A DNA stretch of 64,000 nucleotides from Phorcus lineatus (Eukaryota; Mollusca; Gastropoda; Trochida; Trochidae), in NCBI GenBank assembly GCA_921293015.1, contig OV121096.1, positions 10,729,000 to 10,792,999 of the forward strand. Reading direction: 5' to 3'. Positions within the stretch are counted from its first letter, which is position 1. Each line of letters opens with the position of its first letter. Below, piece by piece: positions 25,398-38,649 of this stretch. The notes beneath the pieces were generated by a model that ran no database searches, was not told the origin of the DNA, and was given only the letters and a program-made list of their open reading frames with translations. The translations under genes and the position numbers were made by a program.

Positions 25398-25830
25398 TTT
25401 CTATTTACACCCTTTGGGATGTTACTTCCTTTGGTTTTTTTTGAAGGTTATATGCCATAACCACCATGTGCGCAGGTTAGTCGTTTATGAGTGAGTAGAT
25501 GAGTTGGGGTTTTACTTGTTTCTTTAACAACATTTCAGTTACTAAACATACCTGGTTCGGTTATGAGATGTTCAATGTGAACAAACAAATGGACTTGTAA
25601 AATTTTAAAATTTCAACAAGTTAGAAATATAAGATTTAAAACGAGCGAATGCGGGACCTCTCCGTTGTCAAGCAACGCCTCTACCATTTGAGTTAACGAG
25701 GGTCCATGTCAGCTGAGGTACTTTTTGTTGTGTCATGTCTACACTGATATATATTTATAGGTAATAGGTTTTGTATAATTCTGTTGTAAAGGATCTAGTT
25801 TTTAGCCTTAAAAACTAAATCAGGCGTGTC
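25398..25830 (-). mobile_element. tRNA-headed repeat, second family (copy 1)
   Basis: The reverse complement matches 49819-50292 throughout. It holds a tRNA-like core with an A-box-like CTCAAATGGTAGAGGCG and a degenerate B box, then a SINE-like stretch (AACTGAAATGTTGTTAAAG then AACTCATCTACTCACTC). Unlike a simple SINE, homology continues on both sides of this core, from ACACGCCTG on one side to CAAAGGGTGTAAATAGAAAT on the other. So the mobile unit is about 450 bp with an internal tRNA-like sequence. Confidence 0.65.
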
Positions 25831-27389
25831 AGGCAAAGTAAACAATTTTAATATCAACTATAGGTGTCACGATATAAACAATGTATCATGATACATGTAT
25901 TGTCAGATTAAAAGCAATTGTGCACACCAATATTTCGTAAGTCAATGACAAATACACAGATATTGCATATCTACCATATAGTTATTTGGCAAATATATTC
26001 AGTTTATAAAATCCATGTTACAAGATCGGAAGTACCTTATGCTACATTATTAATACAAAACATCTGCATGAACTACATACTGTAAGTATTCTTATTTTTG
26101 CCTACATCCAGAAAAGCTATTCTGCAAACCACTATGGTTAGTCAACAACAATGCTGTTTTCTCGATTCAGTTCCAAATTGTCTAAAGAAACAATATTTCA
26201 CCCTTCGTTCTTAATTCACAAAATAAGGTAAATTCAAACTCTGCACACATTACTTGTTAAGACAATTTCAAAGTGAATATTTCATCCTTTTTGTGCACAG
26301 CTGACATTAGATTTCTATATCTCTAAGCGGACTTCAGTTGTCTGAATTTATTTAATTTCATTATTGATTACATGGTAATTGTAGAGATCAATACATACCC
26401 CATTAAAAATATAGAGAGTTAAAATGAGTGCCAATTTCCTTATGTGTGTTAAAATAGCAAATTTGAGGGTAAAAATACGTGGAAGAGTGCCTTTACTGGC
26501 TTTAGTTATAAAATTCTTGAAATCAGATTCATCATCATACCTCTGAACATTTTTATGGTGGGATGTTTAAATTTTGATAAGAATGTTTACCTTAATTTGG
26601 GACAACCTTATTGTTATTGTTCTCTTAAAAGGTAAAATCAGAGCCAACATAATTTATCCCCCACAGGTTGAGTTGTGACATCTCTGCTGCATCCTGTAAT
26701 GACAAGAATGATATGAAAAATATGATTAAATGAATACCCGAGGCTAATTCCCAGTTATTTGGAATTTGTGCTAAGTTAAAGTAGTGCTGTAGCTGTGCTC
26801 AATGTTCTTAAGAATAAATGAAAGAGATCAGTTTTCTAAAAATTTCAATGAAGCAGTTTATAACAGAGTTATAGCCTAAGTGAAGAGTCGTTTAAATGTT
26901 GTTGACCTCTAAAACTCGAAGACGCTTAGCTAGTGGCTACGATCTGGCATGTTGCTTTGAGGGAAAATGACATGCAAAAAGGCCCTGTACTTACCTAATT
27001 TAACATTACAAATATAAGCTAAGGGTATGGATAAAATATCCACAAATTATAAAAGATTTATGAAAAGACTAATCAAGAATGCCTTTTAATACCATAGGAA
27101 AGCTTTTCAAGCTTGAAGCACAGATAAATGGCTTCACTTTTCATTCTTGTTTTATTTTACAAAGTGTGCACTCTTATTTACCTAGTTGTCCATTATAAAT
27201 CAACCAAAATGTTATCCTCAGTACCATTTTTCACCTGGATTTGTTACAATCATGTACTGATAACATACTTGTACAAAGAATTTCAGCTTTCCTGGCCAGT
27301 AGAATGTAGAATGTTATGTTTTTAAGTAAAGTGGGAAAAGATAAATAATGCAAAGCAAGAAGGTCACAAAATATATCAATAAAACCCAA
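25831..27389. other. Unannotated AT-rich DNA
   Basis: No gene or repeat could be supported. Confidence 0.45.
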
Positions 27390-27480
27390 AAAGCTCAGGA
27401 ATCTGTACACAAAATTTAAGCTTTCAAGGCCTTTGCCTTCCAGAGAAGGACATTAACATAGGCCCTCATTTTTGGGCCAT
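27390..27480 (-). repeat. Unit of the AAAGCTGAAACCTTGTGTACAG family, inverted
   Basis: CTGTACACAAAATTTAAGCT followed by TTCAAGGCCTTTGCCTTC is the complement of the family core. The foldback at 27481 begins immediately after it. Confidence 0.5.
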
Positions 27481-27634
27481 AGAGATTATTACCAGAGTAT
27501 GTTTTGATATCGTAAGTATCACTATATAAACAATAAAAAGTGTATTAGGCGAGGTTTACCGAGCCTAATACATAGTTTTTATTGTTTATATAGTGATATT
27601 TACGATATCAAAACATACGAAGGTAATAATCTCT
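27481..27634. repeat. Long near-perfect foldback (~74 bp arms)
   Basis: The left arm 27481-27554 and right arm 27561-27634 are complementary almost throughout (AGAGATTATTACC at the outer end; TATTAGGCGAGG / CCGAGCCTAATA at the centre), leaving a loop of about six bases. The arms also contain TATATAAACAATAAAAA. The symmetry ends sharply on both sides. It is either a foldback MITE or a recent inverted duplication. Confidence 0.8.
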
Positions 27635-27924
27635 TTATCATATAATGTCATTTTGAAATAAACCTCCTTTTTCGGTTAATTTTGTGTCCCCTTTACAAAC
27701 GAAAAGGGCGTATGAATACACCCACGTTTGTATTGCCAAGGAAACGTTTTCGGAATCGCTCTTCTCGGTACGGAGCTAGCGAAAGTAGTGCGACCTAGTT
27801 ACCCTCATTTGCATTGTTATCAGGGATCTGATAATGTGATTACAAGATGGGTTTATTGCACCGATAACACTGCCCATTATATGATAAACAACATTACCAA
27901 CTCTAATTATTTCTAATCCATTTT

Positions 27925-28330
27925 TGCCATTGATCCTGTACACAAAAGCCTTCTGAGCCTTTTTTTTCTGCAGAAGAAGATGGATATAGGTTTTGAAGGC
28001 ATGACCCCAGCCGCTCATTAGGGGCCACAGGGTCAGGACATTATCCACTGGCAAAGGCACCTTGGAGAAGTAAATGTAAACGGGTCCCAAAGGCTCTCTT
28101 AAGGGGCAAAAGGACCAACAAATCTATTATTCTAAATACCCATATTGCCATGGTACATGTCACAATATATCAGTTCTCTAGAGCCAATCATTCTCGAGAA
28201 AAATCCAAATATTTTCAAAGTTTAACAACAGAGGGATGGATGCCGTACACAATGCCATGGCATAAGCCAATTGCAGCTTTTAGGCGTGGCTTAAGAGCTC
28301 AAAAATTCCACTTTATCATCTGCCTAGCTT
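27925..28330 (-). repeat. Diverged inverted units of the AAAGCTGAAACCTTGTG family
   Basis: The complement of CTGTACACAAAAGCC, then GGCATGACCCCAGCCGCTCA with TTAGGGGCCACAGGGTC, matches the CACAGGGTC / CCCTAATGAGGG block of the 3.1-3.7 kb units. The stretch at about 28225-28280 (GGGATGGATGCCGTACACAA) looks like the family's outer part. Confidence 0.5.
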
Positions 28331-30639
28331 AGGTACTTGTCTGACTCACCCTCTCTCTAAAATATCTTTTCACCTTTCTTTCACCTAAAGCTGACGTCAT
28401 ATCCCCCTTAAGATAAGTCTAAATAAGATATAAAATGAGTATTTAATAAAATGGTATTCTTTTAAAGATATGAAAAAACTTTGAAACTTTAAAAACGCTG
28501 TTTTTTTTTAGAGACTTGAGTGTTGGCCATTTAGAGTAAATCTACACAAGATTTCAGCTTTCTTGGGATTTCCAGACAAAAATATATTCAATATTTTATC
28601 CTTAGATCAATTTATCAAAATTCAAATTCATACTTTTCTTCGAGGGGAAGTGAACAAATTATATTTAAGGGTTTTTGTCATTATAGGAAGTGCTAATTTA
28701 CTTCAAAGATTTAGGTAAATCAGTAGTTTGCAAAAAGTGAAGCATCATGAATGAAATTTCACAAATTGAAACTTTTCTCAATGAATAACACTGTATTCAC
28801 ACCAGTGCTAGAAATAAACACTAGTTCTTTGGCCATAGACTTCATGGTGCCCTAAAATAGCAAGTATGAATCTTATAAGGCCTTTATAGTTAATGTATAA
28901 GGTTCACTCTAACCCAAATGTGTTTTAAAATAATGTATACTTTTACACTGAAACATTAAAGTTAAAGCTTTAACGTTATAATAGTTAAGGGCAAAACTAT
29001 GATTTTAAAAAAAACACATTGGGGTAGTTTTTTCATTTTTCTTTCTGATAGATAGAGCTCCATGATTCAACACAACTCTCGGTTTAAAGAAGCATTATCA
29101 CTAATAAAAACATTGATAGGAATACACCATATTTACCAATAGAAGATTAAAAATAAGATCAACAGTAACCAAGGATGCATGATCACGAGCGGGCACCGGG
29201 GAAGAGCGAAAAGCGTCATTCAATAGTAGACCATGAAAAACTATACCTTTATTGTCAGACAAAGTAATTTTTCTATTGTTCTAACCACTAGGCATCTAAT
29301 AATACCATTGGCCTTCAACTTACATCCTAAATAGTAGTGATAGACTTTAGAGTTTCATGTAGACTGAAGATGTCACATACTTAGGTCTGATGCACATGGA
29401 TGCATTGTTCATGTGATTATCCCTTTGACACAAACTTTCCATATTAAATTTTTATTTCTGGTAAAATGATAGATATTTGATCCAAGAAATACCAAAACCT
29501 TGAGTAGTTAAATTTGAGAGATAATCATTTTGTTGTTCAACTCCCTTTTAAGATCATGTGAATAAGGATAGGTTTCATCAGCAATTAGTCAAGAAATGTT
29601 CTGTAAACTGTGGTAGTAGAGTTCGTTACCAAAATCAGTAATGATATCAAATTTTATCTAATTCATAACTAAAGTTTTTAGTTAAGTAGACTGATAACAA
29701 AGACCTGCTTGTATATATGCAGAACAACTGATCAACTAAATACTAGTTAATGCCAATTAAGTGCTGGATCTAACATGCAGAGACCAGGTGCTGGGGAGAA
29801 ATGAATTCATATATATAACCTAGCTCGTTGAGAAAAGTTTTAGTGAATATGTCTATAAATTGTGTCCCATAATTGCCAAAAAATTTGTATTAGCAAGAAG
29901 AATGTTAAGGAAATTTGGCATTTCTACATGAAGACTTCATTAATGCAGTTAAAAAACCACAGTGTGCAACATTTCAGGGTCTGAAAAAAATAGTCTGAAC
30001 CAATTCAACCTTTCCAAATACATCTCTAGGATTATATCATATCATATCAAATATTGCCTAGCCTTTGGACTATCAGTTATTGTTTTTACTTGCCAACATT
30101 CTCTTTCACAGTCCATGAGCTATTGGACTAGGGCTAATTATTAACCAGGGCTGCATTGCTCTGCTTTCATAAGTTTCAGGTTTCAGATTCTAAATTTCAT
30201 AATTTTTATTCAATTTTAAAGTTTTTAAAATTTCAGATTTAAATTTTTCCCAAAAGTTTTTGAAGGGTAAATTCATAGTCAGATAAGATTCTTGTTTTTG
30301 ATATAATTGGTAACCTTTGACATTTACAGCATATGATCATGTCAGAAGCTTCAAATACAAATAAAACATAAGGTCAAAATTATCTATAAAATAATTCATA
30401 CTAAGGTTTTACCCCCTCGTTTCACAAAGTTAGCATCAATAGACCATGTGGGAGATTAATCACTTTCTGATTGTATCCTGCTTTCAATTATGTTTTCATG
30501 GTAAACAACAAAAAGTAGAGGGTTTAACTCAGTAAAGGCACATTTAGGGACCTTTGTTGTGCAATGTGTATCAAGTATGGCTAAGCTACCAGTAGCAGGT
30601 AAAGTTTGGCCATTTGTTTGGCTTATCATGCCAGAGGTA
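28331..30639. other. Unannotated AT-rich DNA
   Basis: No convincing frame, hairpin or repeat beyond short simple sequence. Confidence 0.45.
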
Positions 30640-31080
30640 TTTTTTGAGAGGTGTGCTTGATCCCTGTACACAAGGTTACGACTTTCAAGGCCTTTTCATT
30701 CTTGAGAAAATGAAAAAAGGATTTTAGGACGGGTCCATGTGGCCATTATTAGGGCCAGGGATTGGGAAATGAAGGGGCCATGGGACATTTTGCACATTGG
30801 TCATTGGATGAAAATATGGCCCATTAGAATTATAGATTTTACTATTGCTACAAAGGGGAATGGCCCATTCAAAATTTCTGAAAACGACTAAAAGCCCCAA
30901 AACGGCCCACTGTCAAAGGTGTCTTTTCCAATCCCTGTGGGGGTCAACAAATCTATAAAATAGATACCATCACACCCCATTAGCTAAGGAGTGAGTACAT
31001 AAGGTTTAAGCTTTCTAGGCCTCTTGCTTTTGGAGATGAAGATTAAAGTAATCATGTGGCCCTTACATCTGAAATCTGAG
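30640..31080 (-). repeat. Diverged inverted units of the AAAGCTGAAACCTTGTG family
   Basis: Two units are visible: CCCTGTACACAAGGTTACGA with CTTTCAAGGCCTTTTC at about 30660, and ACATAAGGTTTAAGCTTTCT with AGGCCTCTTGC at about 31000. Between them lies a degenerate GGGCCA-rich block. Confidence 0.5.
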
Positions 31081-32734
31081 TGAAATTTCATGCTATTTAA
31101 TAATACTACTTTTTGACCACATTTATGGATGAATATTAAAAACTATTATTCCCTACCAATTTATTTCAAAAAGTTTTATCACCCTTATCTTGAATCACAA
31201 GGCTTTAGAGTATATTCCCTGTTCTATTGATAAATGTGTGAAATAATAAAATGATTATTTTAAAATTACTTTTTGCTATTTTGTAGGATTTCCTAGTTAA
31301 AAGAAAACAAGTTACTGCTTTATCAAGTTATACTTTGCTTGTAATAAATCTTTTGCCACATGAAACACAAGTTATTAGGTTGCTTGAAGGTTTTCTGATA
31401 CCAAAGATACACCTTAAAGCTGTGGTCTCTCTTTTCTTTGCCAGAAATATTAAATTTCAATGTTGTCAGGTAAAGCTACGAACGAAAGAGATTCATGATC
31501 ATTTATCCCAGAAACATATAGGATATGGGATAAAAATCCTGTCATTGTTAAAGATTAGAGCTTCATTGATAATAAACATGTTAAAATGTTTTTGTCAGTA
31601 ACACTGAAAGTTTTCACACTATAACACCCCTATTCCCATAGGTGGGCATGAGTAGGTTAAAATATGCAGGTACGGTTTGAATAGACCTTACTATTTTCAT
31701 TATTACGATTTAAATAGATTTTAAAACTGTTTTCTGAAGTAACGGTAATGAAAAACCTATAGTTGAATCAATATTATAGTTTCCTTTGACAATTGTTATG
31801 TGAGAAGAGAAACTGTTTGAAATGATAGAAATAATGTCAGTTTGTATGTATTAGTCAGTTTTTTTAATCAACATTTAGGTCTTCATCACCTTTTCAAAAG
31901 CTTCATAATATTTTTCAAATTGCCTAAAGATGCAAAGACATCAATGTATTAAAAGCTAACACTTATCCTGATTAACTAGGTTAAGTTTAGGGAGATTTCG
32001 TATCTTTATCCTCTGTGTATCTTAGCCTGACACGGTTTGCATATATGCTAAATATATGTGGCAATGAAATAGTTCAATGACCATGTACATAATCTAAATA
32101 TGTGTTAACCTCAATTAAACGCTTTTCTTCACCACTAATCATATCTTTTGTACTGCCATAATTTGACATAAAATTTATGATTAAGCAAATACCATTAAAG
32201 CAGGTGACACCAAGCAGTTGGTAAAAATCGGCAAATATTTCGAAAATGTCAACAAGATTCAGCAAAAGTGGAAAACAACTGTTTATTTAACATTAAATGA
32301 TGTGGAAAAATTTGTTGTATCACTTTAAGATGTTCGGGAGTTTCATCAATAATGTTTACGCTATTTAATGCAAAACTATCAATTTAAAAATAATTACTCA
32401 CCTTTAAAAGCAATGACATAACAATCCAACCCAAAGGCTTGTTCCGTGGGAATCTAATGGATGATTCGAAAGCAAAGTAACGGACCGTCCTCAAGCAGGT
32501 AGATTCAGTTCAATATCTGTCACTCTGAATTTTTTTTCGATCGCACCAGTCAGCTGTCCAGTTCATAAGTGTAAGACTTTCCTCATAATGTTTAAAAAAT
32601 GTAGCAGTTTCGAGCTGTTTGCTGTAAATCTTATAAACAACCGGCAAACAAACTCAAATGTCAATACTCAGCAGCAACCGGAAACTGGTTTCCTACTGAA
32701 AATGGGCGCAGTCGCGGCGAAGCAGGACACCAGG
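31081..32734. other. Unannotated AT-rich DNA
   Basis: Short frames at 31335-31601 and 32074-32265 have no family resemblance. No repeats seen. Confidence 0.45.
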
Positions 32735-33000
32735 CCGGTAGCGCTAAAGGGCACTTTATACTTATTGATCGTGCGGTAGCGCTATAGTCAAAAAGTACTT
32801 ATGAAATCTTTAGCGCTACCGGGGAAAAACCTATATCTTTAGAAAAATATTTTTTGTCGAAAATATTTTAACCAATTATCTCAAAAAACACTATTAATTT
32901 CATTTCAATCACTTTTATTTTCAAAAACTATTTTTTAAAATATATAGGTCGGTAGCGCTATAGGGTAGATGTAGAGCGGTAGCGCTATAGGGTATTTTGT
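32735..33000. repeat. Cluster of GGTAGCGCTATAG motifs with a hairpin
   Basis: CCGGTAGCGCTAAA at 32735 and its complement TTTAGCGCTACCGG ending at 32822 form an 88 bp hairpin. The core CGGTAGCGCTATAG occurs again at about 32773, 32950 and 32975. Two of the copies are followed at a similar distance by GTACTTAT. An alternating TA run follows at 33003-33020. Confidence 0.6.
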
Positions 33001-33019
33001 ACTTATATATATATATATA

Positions 33020-33130
33020 TGTATGTCTTTTGGACATGAAAAGTTAAGAAATTTTGATTTCATATCACCACATTTAGGTTCGTATCAAAGGTGATTAATA
33101 TGTTATGAAAATCACGGATTGGCTCTTTAA
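33020..33130. repeat. Right-end fragment of the TTAAAGAGCCA MITE family
   Basis: TTTAGGTTCGTATCAAAG, then ATATGTTATGAAAATCACGG and TTGGCTCTTTAA match the right part of the complete copy at 51344-51811. No left end is found here. Confidence 0.6.
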
Positions 33131-33642
33131 TACCCGGCATATTTGTGCCCGCTTGGGTAAGAATCCACCCTTAACACAATGTAGCGACGTCGTCAACATG
33201 GATTAAGCATATATAGATACAAAAGAAATGTTTTTCCGTTGTATCCTTTCCTTTGTCTAACTATTTTCTTATACTGTAAATGGAAACTTTTACTGGAAAA
33301 GTATTGAATAAAACAAGATTAATGTAAATATGAATACAAGAATAATTGTAACCTACCTTGTACCATGAACATTGCGATAAAGAAATACTTAATCCCCATG
33401 ACTATTTTAGCTTTGTTTCAAATCTGAACTGACTTTATGCTTATGTGGACCTGTTAATATACACATTTATGCAAATAGCCAATGGCAATTAATTGTTTAA
33501 TTGTTTCTAGCTTAATGTTACTGGTATTTTTTTTGACCACACGGCCATAATCACATACCTAATTGAGGTACGATGTATGTGTTTATGTCTTCACAACAAC
33601 TCGCACGTGCTAATTTCCATAACTTGATCAACATCATCTGAA

Positions 33643-34650
33643 CCCTTGTGCAATCTAGCGGGGTTCTCATGGACCCCAGGGCCAATATATAAGCAATAAC
33701 TAAAAAATGATGTATGTAAAAATTCTGGAAAAAGATTTATTCCTCAATCGTTCAATTTTCATTTTAAAGTTGACATTACTTATAAGAAAGAAAAATAAGT
33801 TTTCATTAAAACAAAAACATAGCAAGGGTACCCCTTCAAAGCCAGATGGGGTCCGCACAGACCCCAGTGTAATCGCAAATCTCTATACTTGGTATCAAGC
33901 TTATCACATTGATAATCAGACCGATTCTTACAGATCTATGCGCTGCTTTGACGTAACCATAATAGATACTCAGATCTGACAGACAGACCACATGGCAGGA
34001 AGAAACATTTTTGAGCTTTTGCAAGAGGAGCTGGCCAGTGCAGTTGAAGTAGATGAGTAGAGTTCAGATGACTCATACAAGCTATCAGATGATTCAGATG
34101 ATTCAAATGATTCAGGTGATTCAGAGGTTGACGAGTCAGGTGGTTCCAGTGAATCAGAAGCAGAGTCTGGGAAGAAAATGATGGAAACAGGACTGAAAAC
34201 TACTGTATTCGTGATGGCACCAAGTGGTCAAAAACCTCATTCTCCAATACAAGAACACCGTCACGAAACCTTGTATCATGGGCCTATGGCCTACATACTT
34301 TATGCAAATAAACAACTTTGAAACCTAGTATGCCGAATGGATGGTAAGGTTACAAATGTCAATGGGTCGTTTGTAAAAACATTGGATGCCTTTAGACTTT
34401 TCTTGGCTCCTGACATTATAAACACAATTGTCCTGTACACCAACCGATATGCACATGATGTTTGTATCGAGAAAGGCAAAGTATGCAATGACACTGATGT
34501 GTTGAGATCCTGCTCTCATTGGAATATTGATAATCTCTGGCGTCCCACACAGTAATACCCTAATCACAGAGGTCCTATGGCACTCCATTAATCCGCTCAA
34601 CCATGTCTAGAAACATATTTCAAGATCTTATGTCGTATCGCTAAATATAG
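33643..34650 (+). mobile_element. piggyBac-like transposon relic
   Basis: A probable left end starts CCCTTGTGCAATCTAGCGGG at 33643, preceded by TGAA (possibly a decayed TTAA) and followed by the small palindrome GGGGTTCTCATGGACCCC. A second palindrome GGGGTCCGCACAGACCCC lies at 33849. GGGGTC/GACCCC palindromes near a CCC-starting end fit piggyBac elements. The right end was not found. The broken transposase begins at 33992. Confidence 0.6.
33992..34650 (+). pseudogene. piggyBac-like transposase fragment (broken N-terminal half)
   Basis: The first frame starts with MAGRNIFELLQEELASA, hits a TAG after 22 codons, then continues as an Asp/Ser-rich stretch (SDDSDDSNDSGDSEVDES), typical of the acidic N-terminus of piggyBac transposases. 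After a stop and a shift, the frame at 34337-34555 gives DAFRLFLAPDIINTIV then YTNRYA; the TNRYA motif is a hallmark of this transposase family (DDE_Tnp_1_7). A further piece with MSRNIFQDLM follows at about 34605-34635. The catalytic aspartates lie in the missing C-terminal part, so it cannot be active. Confidence 0.7.
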
Positions 34651-34744
34651 CAAGCCAATGAAATGACTCGCATTCAGCAATAGCGGTACAACCCGGATGA
34701 GAATTCAAACAAATGTCAATGTAGGCTATAAATAGCCATGGGTA

Positions 34745-34838
34745 TTCAACCGTAAGCGATACGAGCGTTTAAGGCCGAAGGATATCAGGGTTTATGATTG
34801 AGGTAGGTGGAGACAAATACGCTGATGTAGCAGGATGA
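34745..34838. repeat. Diverged right-end fragment of the MULE-like MITE at 52340
   Basis: GGCC(G)AAGGATATCAGGGT and ACGCTGATGTAGCAGGATGA match the right terminal inverted repeat of the complete copy at 52340-52680. A left end could not be located. Confidence 0.5.
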
Positions 34839-36992
34839 TGATATGGCCACTATCACACATTGTAGCATCCGATTGGCTATTTGGTGGCATATGTGGATAT
34901 AGCAGACACATTAGCTTTCTTACATGCAATGAATACCTATATGTTATTGTTATGTGTTATGTATATATTATATTTACAGTATGCCTGCAATCATTCATGA
35001 AAATGTTGAGACGGCTGAAGTAGCTGAAGGTTGTCATAATCGTTAGTTATGCATAAATTTGGAAATAGTTAATATTGAATGTAATGTATGCAGGTTTGGA
35101 AAATATCGTAATCTCTTACCAAAATTATGATATATCTGTAATCTTAATTGCCGATGTCGTATTTCATGCATATTTAGTGCAACGTTGACTTAGAACCGGT
35201 CTTTAAGAATTAGCTTTAAGAACGTATTACGTACTTGTTTTCTAAACAATATCGAGATGAGCTTGGTAGAGATTGTTAGATACGTATTTTTGTGAAAACG
35301 AAATATTGGCGTTCACCGGGGCCTTTAAAGAAGCTTGACCTTTTGAACTTGTCCATGTCTTCTTGTCTTTTTCACTCCTCCTGAGATAGCGAATTGATGC
35401 TGTCGAAAAGCTGGCGTTGGTGAATACTAGACAATGGGATCAAGTTCCTATCATGGCGTTGTAGGGGGTTTGTAATTACAAACGTCTTAATCATCCAAAT
35501 GATCGCCGTGACCTCTTACAATTTCATTTAATGTTAGATTCTGATGGGCTTCATAGCAATTGCTTTGATCGTAAAGGTTTTCGTTTATGTGAGAATAATT
35601 GAAATTAAATTATCTGCATTTTGCCTTTCATGTGGCATTTAGCAGTGAAGAAGGTTCCTTTCCTTTGATTGTGCACATCTCCAATGTTCAGATGTTACAT
35701 ACATTGTTTTTTAAAAGTTCTTAACTCAAAGAAAATATTTAGTAAGTTTTTTAATACTTATGAAAGATAATCAGAATACACATGTTGGTTTGATGTTATT
35801 TATTCCAATGATAATATTTCTTTCAAAACATTAACTGTCAAACAATTCTAAAGAATCAATGATATAAATGTTTGAAAGGAGGAAGTACAAAATTGATATA
35901 GAGTTTATATTATGCTTTGAAATATCAATACCGTTTTATTTTCTTCTTGAATATATGTGATGCCAAAGTTATTCAATAGAATCCATGATTATGGAAAAGC
36001 AAAGCTCTTTTATCACAGTTGATGTGTTTTATGTAGGTGGCGAGATTCAAATAAGTACAGCAATTCATATTATTTAAAACAAAAGTGTTTAAGCAAATAT
36101 TCCAAAGTATCAAAATTTTATGAATTATCAAAACCTGTGAGAGGTGTGTCATAAGTACGTAGAATAACAAATGAATACGTATCTTCAGCAGACACGACGA
36201 CATAATATTGGTTTGTAGCGCTTAGTTGATTATACAGTTGATGTACAAGTAAATGGGAAGCTTTTGACTTCTTAACATTTAAATGGCCGTTTTTTCGAAT
36301 ACAATCGAAAACAAGAAAATATCCTAATTTTTGCATTTTAGAGAAAAATATGTGATTTTAAAAAGGCGATTTGATCTCAGGACATTTTGGCTGTCATCTA
36401 AGCCACGTACAAATTTAATTTAACGTACTCTATCTCAATTTAAAGTCCCTTTCAGTGCATGCTCGTTACCCAACAATTGGAGTTTGAAAATAAAAGAAAA
36501 CCTTCACAAATTGCTTGCGCTGATCACAGTGTGAGTTCAGAGCTGAATAGTGATATAGATATTTTGGAATATATACCTTTTAACAATTAATGTTTTAGCA
36601 ACTTTTAACAGATTTTTCGTGTGCAGTATATTGTTCTGGTAATTATGTGTTATTAACATTATAGTCTCTCATAACCCTTAATGGTTTGCTCACGTTCGTG
36701 TACTTTTAGAATGTATATATGTATTTTGTATTTTACATGTGAGGTGAGACTTGAATAAATCATCTGTCTGTCTGTCTAGAGATTTGTTGTGACACGTCAT
36801 TTGTGAGGCACGCATCCACGTTCCAGTTTGGTAGGGTAACTCGACTCCATGGCGGGTAATGTCAGTCCAAATTGTCTTGATGATAAGTCCACAGGGGTTT
36901 TCAAGAGAAGAGCATTGGATCATTCATCCCTCTGTAACCGATGAAGATCAGCGTTTTAATGAGGGGGTTCCTATGCATTAGGTTACAATTTT
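34839..36992. other. Unannotated DNA
   Basis: A (CTGT)n-like run lies at about 36764-36776. Short frames around 36.0-36.3 kb and 36.7-36.9 kb are not recognisable. Confidence 0.45.
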
Positions 36993-37350
36993 CAAAGGGA
37001 CAGTAGCACGTTTTTCTTTTTCATTAATAAAATCCTCTCACGAAATTGAAAATTGATGTTTCGTATCGCAACTTAAGACAATGTCTGTTTGTAAATAAAA
37101 AGCAGATTTAAAACATGCTCACCATGATCGTCTAAGCTATGCAAATAAATTTCCCTACCTCAATTGATGAAAAGTTGTTCACACAAAAATGGCCGCCAGT
37201 TGTTTTTGCTTAATAATTGATTACTTCGTCTAGGACAACGGATGACGGGATTTTTTTAATTGATAAGATAATTCATTTGGCATAAACTAATGTTTATTGA
37301 GGAAAATCTGAAGAAATAAACCTTTAAAAGTACATGTTTCTGCCTCTTTA
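36993..37350. mobile_element. MITE of the AAAGGGACAGTAGCACG family (copy 1)
   Basis: The left end CAAAGGGACAGTAGCACGTT and right end (complement TAAAGAGGCAGAAACATG) are inverted repeats. The interior contains TGTTCACACAAAAATGGCCG then CCAGTTG, shared with copies at 53404 and 63528. No coding frame. The best copies have TTAA at the termini. Confidence 0.65.
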
Positions 37351-38649
37351 GACTCAATTATCTATTGTACTAAAATTAATTGCCGTGAGTGAACTTTTAA
37401 GGAGAAAAATAAATATATAATGATTGTTTCTTGCATTGGTAGTTAATAGCGAATTAATAGTGGCAAATGGGCGTAGAAGCAGTGAGTACATAGTGATTAG
37501 TTATACATTAAGGGTTTGATATCAATAAGTAAAGAGTTTGTATAAATTTAGTAGAATATATGTGTTGGCCAATTGGCTTTAATGAGAAAGGTTATACAAG
37601 AAGAAAGTTTTCCAACCCGACGAAGAAGTAATTAGCATATACTCACAATGAAAAAAATCGAGAAACTCTTGTTTTGTGGTAATCACTTATGAAGGACCTT
37701 CAAAGATTTGAAAACCAACGGACATTTTTGACCAAGTAACTATTCTCTGGCATATACATAATAATCAGATGCTATATTGATCTCAAAACTAATGAGAAAA
37801 TCGATGTTAAAGTTAACCATCTGGATATATGTTACTTTGAAAATTTAAAGTGACAAGATCTGCGGATGGATAGATAGTAAAACCGGATATACTTTTCATG
37901 TAAATTTGCAATCATTGTGACTACCAGAGAGAGATAGAGTAATATTCAAAACAGCTCTGCTTTTAAAACATTAACAGTCACAGATAATAACAAGCAAATT
38001 TGCTTCTGAATTACAGCCCTAAAGGTCGACTTCCATCTCAATTATATGTTGCAGGTGTTACATCGTGCTCGGGAAATTTCTGAAAGGCATGGTCTGGAGT
38101 GATATCATGATGTTTTCTGGCTTATTTCAACACTGAAGGCGTGATCTTATAAGTATAAGATACATAATGAAAGAGATTTTATTCATATAGATTTTGTATT
38201 TTCTTAGCACATTATCCTTTGTTTTAAGAAGCTAACAATCATATATGTCATATCACGTATGGGTTAAGGTCCGAAGAAGAGGCCTTGGTGCACGTAGATA
38301 GACTACAGATTTGGTCAGATAGGACAGGAAGACCGGAGCCAAGGAACATAAATCTATTGTCATCTAGTTTTTTACTCACACATATCAAGTCATTTTGATG
38401 TTTTCATGTACTTTGCTCTGTTTTATTCAGTTGTCTCGTTTTTGTGAACTTTGCTTACTATGTTTTGTACTGGTGAGATATTCATAAAAGCAAAGCCTTG
38501 CTTGTTTACCGAACAAGATTCTTATATAAATAAAGAATATGAATAAACCACATAAATTTTATATATTCAAGATTTTACTTATGGTTTTGGGACACTTCAC
38601 CGTCGCTTGTGTATCAGTCAAATGGACGTGATTAAAATATTCGACTGTT
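37351..38649. other. Unannotated DNA
   Basis: Nothing recognisable. Confidence 0.45.

Noticed and set aside
27776-28090. 104-codon minus-strand frame
   Set aside because: Crosses decayed units of a dispersed repeat; no recognisable domain.
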